A stretch of 39,126 nt of DNA from a virus: positions 1 to 39,126 of IMG/VR virus record IMGVR_UViG_3300009158_000097, one strand, 5' to 3'. Position numbers and translations under genes: made by a program. This document shows, in pieces, positions 34,695 to 39,126 of the stretch; the first letter of the stretch is position 1, and the number at the start of each line of letters is the position of its first letter. The notes beneath the pieces were generated by a model that was given only the letters and a program-made list of their open reading frames with translations, had not been told where the DNA came from and did not search any database.

Positions 34695-35585
34695 ATGAAA
34701 AATCAAATAGCAACACAAGAATTACCCATAAGAGGTTACAAAGTAGCCGATAGTACTGGAAGATGTAGAGGTCATCTATTCGAAGTAGGAAAAGAATATA
34801 CACATTCTGGAAATATAAAGATATGCAGTGAGGGTTATCACTTCTGTCTGAAAGCAAGCCACTGTTTCAGCTATTACTCATTCAATAGCAATAATACAGT
34901 ATTTGAAGTAGAAGCTATTGGAGAGTATCAGACGCATGAAGCGGATAGCAAGATATGTACAAGTCATATACGGATAGTACGTCAGTTAGATTGGAGTGAG
35001 GTATTGACAGTAGCCAATGAGGGAAAAGATAATACTGGTCATTCGAACAGTGGAAACAGTAACAGTGGAGACTGGAACAGTGGAAACAGGAACAGTGGAG
35101 ACAGGAACAGTGGAAACAGGAACAGTGGAAACAGTAACAGTGGAAACTGGAACAGTGGATACAGGAACAGTGGAAACTGGAACAGTGGAAACTGGAACAG
35201 TGGAGACAGGAACAGTGGATACAGTAACAGTGGAGACAGGAACTCAGGCGCATTCTGCACTATCAAACTACCATTCACTCTGTTCAACAAGAAATGCAAG
35301 ATGACAGAGGAAGAGTTCATCAATAGTAAAGCATATCAGTTGATGCAGAACAATGTAGATATATATATCTGGATACGAGAAAGTGTAATGACTGATCAGG
35401 AAAAGCTAGATAATCCGAAATACAAAACTACAGAAGGGTACCTAAAGACTATACCATTCAAAGAAGCGTTCAGAAATGCATGGGGAAACTGGACAATTGA
35501 CAACAAGAAAGCATTCACTACTCTGGAGAACTTCGACTGGAAATTGTTCACAGAAATCACAGGAATAGAAAAAGAAGCACTATGA
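34695..35585 (+). CDS. NSGxx pentad-repeat protein
   Basis: 296 residues from the ATG at 34695. The N-terminal domain (CRGHLFEVGKEYTHSGNIKI CSEGYHFC), about 100 residues, resembles a phage domain often found before such repeats (DUF7666-like, by recollection). Then about 15 pentads N-S-G-[N/D/Y]-[S/W/R] (residues ~113-184) encoded by AAC-AGT-GGA plus two variable codons. A ~110-residue C-terminal domain follows. The pentad period suggests a right-handed beta-helix. Overlaps the next gene by four bases. Confidence 0.75.
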   Translation: MKNQIATQELPIRGYKVADSTGRCRGHLFEVGKEYTHSGNIKICSEGYHFCLKASHCFSYYSFNSNNTVFEVEAIGEYQTHEADSKICTSHIRIVRQLDWSEVLTVANEGKDNTGHSNSGNSNSGDWNSGNRNSGDRNSGNRNSGNSNSGNWNSGYRNSGNWNSGNWNSGDRNSGYSNSGDRNSGAFCTIKLPFTLFNKKCKMTEEEFINSKAYQLMQNNVDIYIWIRESVMTDQEKLDNPKYKTTEGYLKTIPFKEAFRNAWGNWTIDNKKAFTTLENFDWKLFTEITGIEKEAL

Positions 35586-35809
35586 AGAAGTACAAGACAA
35601 TAGATGACCAGATATGGTCAGATGTAGACCATGCAGAGAGATCCAGGGAGAACAAGAAAGTGGTCAGAAATGATGTAGGAGCTGTAGATATCATCGGTAC
35701 ACATCACAGAAACGGAAAAGTACCACAACCAAGTTATGGAGCCCTCCATGTATCAGGAGCAGGTAGACAGACAAAGAAAGGAATGGATACTGACAAAATT
35801 AACTCCTAA
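35582..35809 (+). CDS. hypothetical basic protein
   Basis: 75 residues (YKTIDDQIWSDVDHAERSRE, then GTHHRNGKVPQPSYGALHVS). Basic, probably partly disordered. Coupled to the pentad-repeat gene by ATGA overlap. A competing frame starting at 35736 is treated as spurious up to 35823. Confidence 0.55.
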   Translation: MKKYKTIDDQIWSDVDHAERSRENKKVVRNDVGAVDIIGTHHRNGKVPQPSYGALHVSGAGRQTKKGMDTDKINS

Positions 35810-35822
35810 AACCAATTTAGGT

Positions 35823-35939
35823 ATGAGATTTATAGTATTTGATGACTGTTCTGGGTGTTTTACTGAAGATAGGTTTGATGATAATATCAGTTTTAATAAT
35901 TTAGAAGAGGGGGTTTTAAAAGCATTAACACTTATATAA
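35823..35939 (+). CDS. hypothetical short protein
   Basis: 38 residues (MRFIVFDDCSGCFTEDRFDD ...). Ends with TAA one base before the next ATG. A C-x2-C pair is present, but too short for a call. Confidence 0.45.
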   Translation: MRFIVFDDCSGCFTEDRFDDNISFNNLEEGVLKALTLI

Positions 35940-35940
35940 T

Positions 35941-36141
35941 ATGAAAAATATTTTAAAAAAAGTACAGACAGAGACTATGTATGAAGTCGAATTCATCGGC
36001 AAGATATATTCTGTTGTGCACTTAGAAGACGCAGATTCAGACAGCGGTTGCACATCTTGGGAAGTTTATGATGACTTCGGTGATGTAGTAAATACAAAAA
36101 TGGAATCGAAGATAATTGAGTTTGTAATAGAAAATATATGA
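35941..36141 (+). CDS. hypothetical protein
   Basis: 66 residues (QTETMYEVEFIGKIYSVVHL, SGCTSWEVYDDFGDVVNTKM). Small beta-rich domain. No family recognised. Confidence 0.6.
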   Translation: MKNILKKVQTETMYEVEFIGKIYSVVHLEDADSDSGCTSWEVYDDFGDVVNTKMESKIIEFVIENI

Positions 36142-36181
36142 TTGCTTTGAAGATAAGCTAATCATTCTCACAAGATTTCAT

Positions 36182-36191
36182 TACTTTTATA
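36182..36191 (+). promoter_or_regulatory. promoter box TACTTTTATA
   Basis: Box 17 bases before 36209; the long upstream block is absent. Confidence 0.6.
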
Positions 36192-36208
36192 ATATACTAA
36201 ATCAATCA

Positions 36209-36655
36209 ATGATTATAACACAAAAAAGATATGTAAAATGCATAGACACTGGCGATAGGATAGGTCTTACGTCAAGTAAAGAATACGAAATTATAAGAGA
36301 AGAAATTACACCTGATTTTAAATATTATCAGATAAAAAATGATCATGATGTGATTACTTCCATATTCCAACACAGATTCTCAGCGCCATACACAAAACCT
36401 GAAGTAGACCCAAAAGATCTTGAGATTGCACAACTAAAAAGTCAAATTATAAAATTAGAATCAGCTATGTTAGAAATTAAAAAATCAAAGACTCAAGTAG
36501 AGATTGAACAACGGTACGGAGTTCTATTATATCCAAATGTAGTAGGATTTCATCTTAGCGTGATCAACTGGTATGAAAAGACTGGTCGACTCTCTACTAA
36601 GCAAGTAGATCGTCTTAAGAACCCCATGTTTAAAATCCCAGGAGTTTCACTATAA
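36209..36655 (+). CDS. SH3-like small protein with helical tail
   Basis: 148 residues. The N-terminus (KRYVKCIDTGDRIGLTSSKE, YEIIREEITPDFKYYQIKND) matches the 'ltxGKeYeii...YyiinDdg' SH3-like phage domain also seen twice in the 17166 gene. A coiled coil follows (residues ~70-100), then a tail. Probably a binding adaptor. Confidence 0.65.
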   Translation: MIITQKRYVKCIDTGDRIGLTSSKEYEIIREEITPDFKYYQIKNDHDVITSIFQHRFSAPYTKPEVDPKDLEIAQLKSQIIKLESAMLEIKKSKTQVEIEQRYGVLLYPNVVGFHLSVINWYEKTGRLSTKQVDRLKNPMFKIPGVSL

Positions 36656-36665
36656 AACCAATAAT

Positions 36666-36869
36666 ATGAAGATCAAAATACTACCATATATGCACAAATG
36701 TTGGTCTTGGAATGGCTTTAAGCAGCTTTGTATAACTCCAGCGATATACTTCACACATTCCAGAAAAGGGAACTTTATAGAGACGGGGGTTTACACTGAT
36801 CTTTGGATTATCTCTATGAATTTTCTAGCGTGGGATTTTGGAATACAAATTTACAGGGATTTAAAATAA
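36666..36869 (+). CDS. hypothetical protein
   Basis: 67 residues, aromatic (YMHKCWSWNGFKQLCITPAI ... WIISMNFLAWDFGIQIYRDL). No membrane or enzyme signature is certain. Next gene begins five bases later. Confidence 0.55.
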   Translation: MKIKILPYMHKCWSWNGFKQLCITPAIYFTHSRKGNFIETGVYTDLWIISMNFLAWDFGIQIYRDLK

Positions 36870-36873
36870 TAAT

Positions 36874-37080
36874 ATGAATACAGCAAGACAGAGCATAGTA
36901 GAAAAAATAAATGCGCATACTCGATTTGAACTCACTCATGAAGAACTAGAATTTATAATAGAGAATTGGTGTACGACTCATTCTCAACATCTTTCGACTG
37001 CGACTCTTAGGTTCAATAGTGACAAGGGCATTTATGTAGATATAGTATTAAATAAAGATTCAATATTTAAACATTTTTAA
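36874..37080 (+). CDS. hypothetical protein
   Basis: 68 residues (ARQSIVEKINAHTRFELTHE, then a beta pair STATLRFNSDKGIYVDIVL). Compact alpha/beta domain just before the RNA ligase, so a linked function is possible. No family recognised. Confidence 0.55.
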   Translation: MNTARQSIVEKINAHTRFELTHEELEFIIENWCTTHSQHLSTATLRFNSDKGIYVDIVLNKDSIFKHF

Positions 37081-37083
37081 GAC

Positions 37084-38226
37084 ATGGAAAATCAAAACTC
37101 AGTAGCGTTTGTAGCAAAAATCTCAGAGATAAAAGAAATCCCAGGAGCTGATAATATAGAACAAGCATTTCTAGGAGGATGGTCTTGCATAGTAAAAAAA
37201 GGCGCACATAAGCTAAACGAACTTGTAATATGCGCTACGACAGATGCAGTAATACCAGATGATCTCGCTGAAAAGATGAATATCACAAGTTACCTTAGAA
37301 GTGGCAATCGTGTTCGTACTGTAAAGCTACGCGGTGTCTACTCAGAGTGTCTTATCATACCAAAAACTCTAATTAATATAGACTGGAATAGGTCTATATA
37401 TGTGGGAAAAGATATGATGGAAGCTCTTGGTATTTACAAATATGAAGCGCCAGTAAAGCAAATCCAAATCCAACTCGCATCAGGAAAGAAGGTACAATAT
37501 TATGAGAATCCAAACTTTCTGGTCTACTACAAGTTCCCAAATATTAAGAATGTCAAGGGTATGTTTAATGAAGAGGACTTGGTTCAGATTACAAGAAAGT
37601 TGCATGGTACAAACGCTAGGTATGGTATTGTCAAGAAGAAAAATATCTCGCTTTGGGATAAAATTAAACGGTTCCTTAAGATTACAGATGAGTGGTATGA
37701 GTATGAGTTTGTAGTGGGATCTCATAATGTAGAAAAGGGATCAGATTCTCAAGGCTTCTATGACTCAAACGTCTGGTATACAATCGCTGATAAGTATAAG
37801 ATCAAGGAAAAACTATGGAAATTTGCAAAGCAGTATTCAACTCCTAAAATCTTTGGTTCCGGATTTGTAATATACGGTGAGATCTACGGAGTGGGTATAC
37901 AGAAGAATTATGAGTACGGTCTTAAGGAGATTGAGTTTGCTGTATTTGATATCATGGAAAATGGTCACTACTATGGCACAGAAACAACTTTTGCAGCAAC
38001 AACAGCATTATTGGAACTTCCCCACGTTGATGTTTTATATAAAGGAAATTGGTCCCAAGAAATTCAAGATCGATATGTCCTAAATAATTTTATCCCAGGC
38101 ACAAAAGTTCCACATGAAGGTGTAGTTATCAAGTACTTATCAGGGAGACGAGACAAGATCGCAAAAGTAATAAATCCAGATTATTTGATTCACGGAGAAA
38201 AGCACGACATAGGAGATTCGCACTAA
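37084..38226 (+). CDS. Rnl5-type (DRB0094-like) RNA ligase
   Basis: 380 residues. An N-terminal OB-like domain (residues ~8-120, ending SECLIIPKTL), then the nucleotidyltransferase core: motif I TRKLHGTNAR (Lys172 as the adenylated residue), motif III VIYGEIYG, motif IV HEGVVIK and motif V AKVINP. This order, with an N-terminal OB domain, matches the DRB0094/Rnl5 RNA ligases. These ATP-dependent enzymes seal 3'-OH/5'-phosphate RNA ends. With the kinase, cREC and phosphoesterases it forms a possible tRNA-repair set. Confidence 0.92.
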   Translation: MENQNSVAFVAKISEIKEIPGADNIEQAFLGGWSCIVKKGAHKLNELVICATTDAVIPDDLAEKMNITSYLRSGNRVRTVKLRGVYSECLIIPKTLINIDWNRSIYVGKDMMEALGIYKYEAPVKQIQIQLASGKKVQYYENPNFLVYYKFPNIKNVKGMFNEEDLVQITRKLHGTNARYGIVKKKNISLWDKIKRFLKITDEWYEYEFVVGSHNVEKGSDSQGFYDSNVWYTIADKYKIKEKLWKFAKQYSTPKIFGSGFVIYGEIYGVGIQKNYEYGLKEIEFAVFDIMENGHYYGTETTFAATTALLELPHVDVLYKGNWSQEIQDRYVLNNFIPGTKVPHEGVVIKYLSGRRDKIAKVINPDYLIHGEKHDIGDSH

Positions 38227-38227
38227 G

Positions 38228-38539
38228 ATGAAAAATAAAGATACACTAGAATTATTAAACTCAGAAGGTCCTATTCTAATTGCGACTAAGATTTTTAGAA
38301 CAGAGCATAATGGTCATGAGTTTATATCCCAATATGTCTATAAAATAAATGATAGATATAATAAGATATTGGCTTTTTTTACTAAAGATGAGATCTATGA
38401 ATTTACAAGAGGAAAAAGAACGTTAACAGACTCAAAGGATAAAATTTGGGATTATGGAAAAGAACCAGGTAGCATGAAACCAGATCTAAAAGAGCTTGAT
38501 GAGTTTATTGGTATTGATACAACAGGAAAAACATATTAA
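38228..38539 (+). CDS. hypothetical protein
   Basis: 103 residues (PILIATKIFRTEHNGHEFIS, INDRYNKILAFFTKDEIYEF). Starts one base after the ligase stop, so it is probably cotranscribed. Lys/Asp/Glu-rich; no family recognised. Confidence 0.6.
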   Translation: MKNKDTLELLNSEGPILIATKIFRTEHNGHEFISQYVYKINDRYNKILAFFTKDEIYEFTRGKRTLTDSKDKIWDYGKEPGSMKPDLKELDEFIGIDTTGKTY

Positions 38540-38541
38540 TA

Positions 38542-38685
38542 ATGAAGATTACCAGAAGAACATTAATGAATTTAGCAGCTCTTGCGATAGGTTTATATGT
38601 CATATTGGCTTTGTCATATAGTATTCTGTATGGAGATTTTGATTTTAAAAATAAAAGTGGCGTGAATACTTATAATCATAAATAA
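38542..38685 (+). CDS. small membrane peptide
   Basis: 47 residues. Basic start (MKITRRTLMN), one hydrophobic helix (LAALAIGLYVILALSYSILY), then a polar tail. Starts two bases after the previous stop. Function unknown. Confidence 0.5.
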   Translation: MKITRRTLMNLAALAIGLYVILALSYSILYGDFDFKNKSGVNTYNHK

Positions 38686-38693
38686 AATCTATA

Positions 38694-39126
38694 ATGAAAA
38701 TTCAAGCGCTATTTATATCAGATGTACATCTTGGTAGTAGAGGCTCAAATGCTGATAAGGTATTAGAGGTACTCAAGTTATATAAACCGGATACTCTTTT
38801 CATAGTCGGAGATTTTATAGATGGTTGGCTTCTCAAAAAAAGACACTATTGGAAGCAAGACTATACAAATCTCATTAGAAAGATACTTAAACTTTCTAAG
38901 AATGGGACTAAGGTAGTCTATATTACAGGCAACCATGATGAATTTCTAAGACACTATGTACCTCTTGAATTTGACATAAATATCATAATCAGAGATGAAT
39001 ATATTTGGAATGGATATTATATCACACACGGGGATCTTTATGATGGAGTTATGAATCTTAAATGGCTTGCGCATCTTGGAACTTGGGGATACGAATGTGC
39101 GATCATTTTAGACAGGTTTATGAAAC
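38694..39126 (+). CDS. LpxH-like metallophosphoesterase (partial)
   Basis: 144 codons, open at the window end. FISDVHLGSRGSNADKVLEV (residues 7-26), VGDFIDGW (39-46), TGNHDEFLR (80-88) and ITHGDLYDG (111-119) match the UDP-2,3-diacylglucosamine hydrolase-like (LpxH/YbbF) subfamily, in which a D-V-H-L-G start is typical. The next blocks lie outside the window. It is the third phosphoesterase here and from a third subfamily. Substrate unknown. Confidence 0.85.
   Translation, partial: MKIQALFISDVHLGSRGSNADKVLEVLKLYKPDTLFIVGDFIDGWLLKKRHYWKQDYTNLIRKILKLSKNGTKVVYITGNHDEFLRHYVPLEFDINIIIRDEYIWNGYYITHGDLYDGVMNLKWLAHLGTWGYECAIILDRFMK

Noticed and set aside
32435-34857. Long minus-strand ORFs opposite the 32-35 kb genes
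   Set aside because: Cys/Ser/Leu-rich antisense composition and no minus-strand promoter boxes; the plus-strand genes explain the region.
34915-35323. Cys/His-rich and Val/Glu/Thr-rich ORFs over the pentad repeat
   Set aside because: Shadows of the 15-base repeat in other frames; the 34695 frame has folded domains on both sides.
1-39126. Genome-wide stop-codon recoding
   Set aside because: TAA, TAG and TGA all end well-supported genes, and no suppressor tRNA (anticodon CTA, TTA or TCA) was found.

Overview
This window is part of a large, AT-rich tailed-phage genome whose host is probably a member of the Bacteroidota. Three things point there. Gene starts lack Shine-Dalgarno sequences and instead follow A-rich leaders. 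A TACTTTTATA-type promoter box recurs dozens of times, reminiscent of the Bacteroidota TAnnTTTG element. The gene content is phage-like: many very small genes, GIY-YIG-type nucleases, a large tRNA set, a tmRNA, an RNA ligase, a RadA-like ATPase and lysis-type membrane proteins. Nearly everything is on the plus strand; the one convincing minus-strand gene is a homing endonuclease. No virion structural gene, terminase or polymerase was recognised, so this looks like an accessory/early or middle-gene region.

Layout. At 1-6.4 kb there are small unknown genes, an HTH protein, a conserved pair (667-1035 and 1202-2224), short membrane peptides and five members of a striking xSQL tetrapeptide-repeat family. 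At 6.4-7.2 kb lies noncoding DNA with a hairpin and an 18-19 bp tandem repeat. From 7.7 to 17.2 kb runs an array of compact cassettes: a stop codon, a conserved ~57 bp promoter block, a short leader (sometimes with a hairpin), then one small gene. This array holds the RadA-like ATPase, the DUF932 protein, KOW/SH3-like proteins and a trio with hexad and dyad tandem repeats. A ~600 nt gene-free, probably structured region lies at 15.8-16.4 kb. At 18.5-21 kb there are four more xSQL genes, each with its own start-proximal promoter box, and a T5orf172/MUG113-type GIY-YIG protein. At 21.5-29.8 kb there are about 22 tRNA genes and a tmRNA, interleaved with a metallophosphoesterase, a P-loop kinase, a DinG/XPD-like helicase, a cREC receiver-like protein and a YkuK-type RNase H-fold protein. 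At 29.8-32 kb there are lipoproteins, an overlapping spanin-like pair, a second metallophosphoesterase and a holin-like protein. At 32-35.8 kb lie large unknown proteins, including an NSGxx pentad-repeat protein. At 36-39.1 kb there are small genes, an Rnl5-type RNA ligase and a third, LpxH-like phosphoesterase cut off by the window end.

How the genes may work together (inference). tRNAs for about 19 amino acids, an initiator-like tRNA, a tmRNA with its own 25-residue tag, an RNA ligase, a polynucleotide-kinase-like protein, phosphoesterases and a cREC protein together look like a module that supplies, repairs and rescues translation when the host degrades tRNA. The most unusual feature is a set of four unrelated short-period repeat proteins (periods 2, 4, 5 and 6 residues). 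In each, a fixed frame alternates with one or two hypervariable positions that use a similar set of residues (mainly W, Y, S, R, D, H, G).
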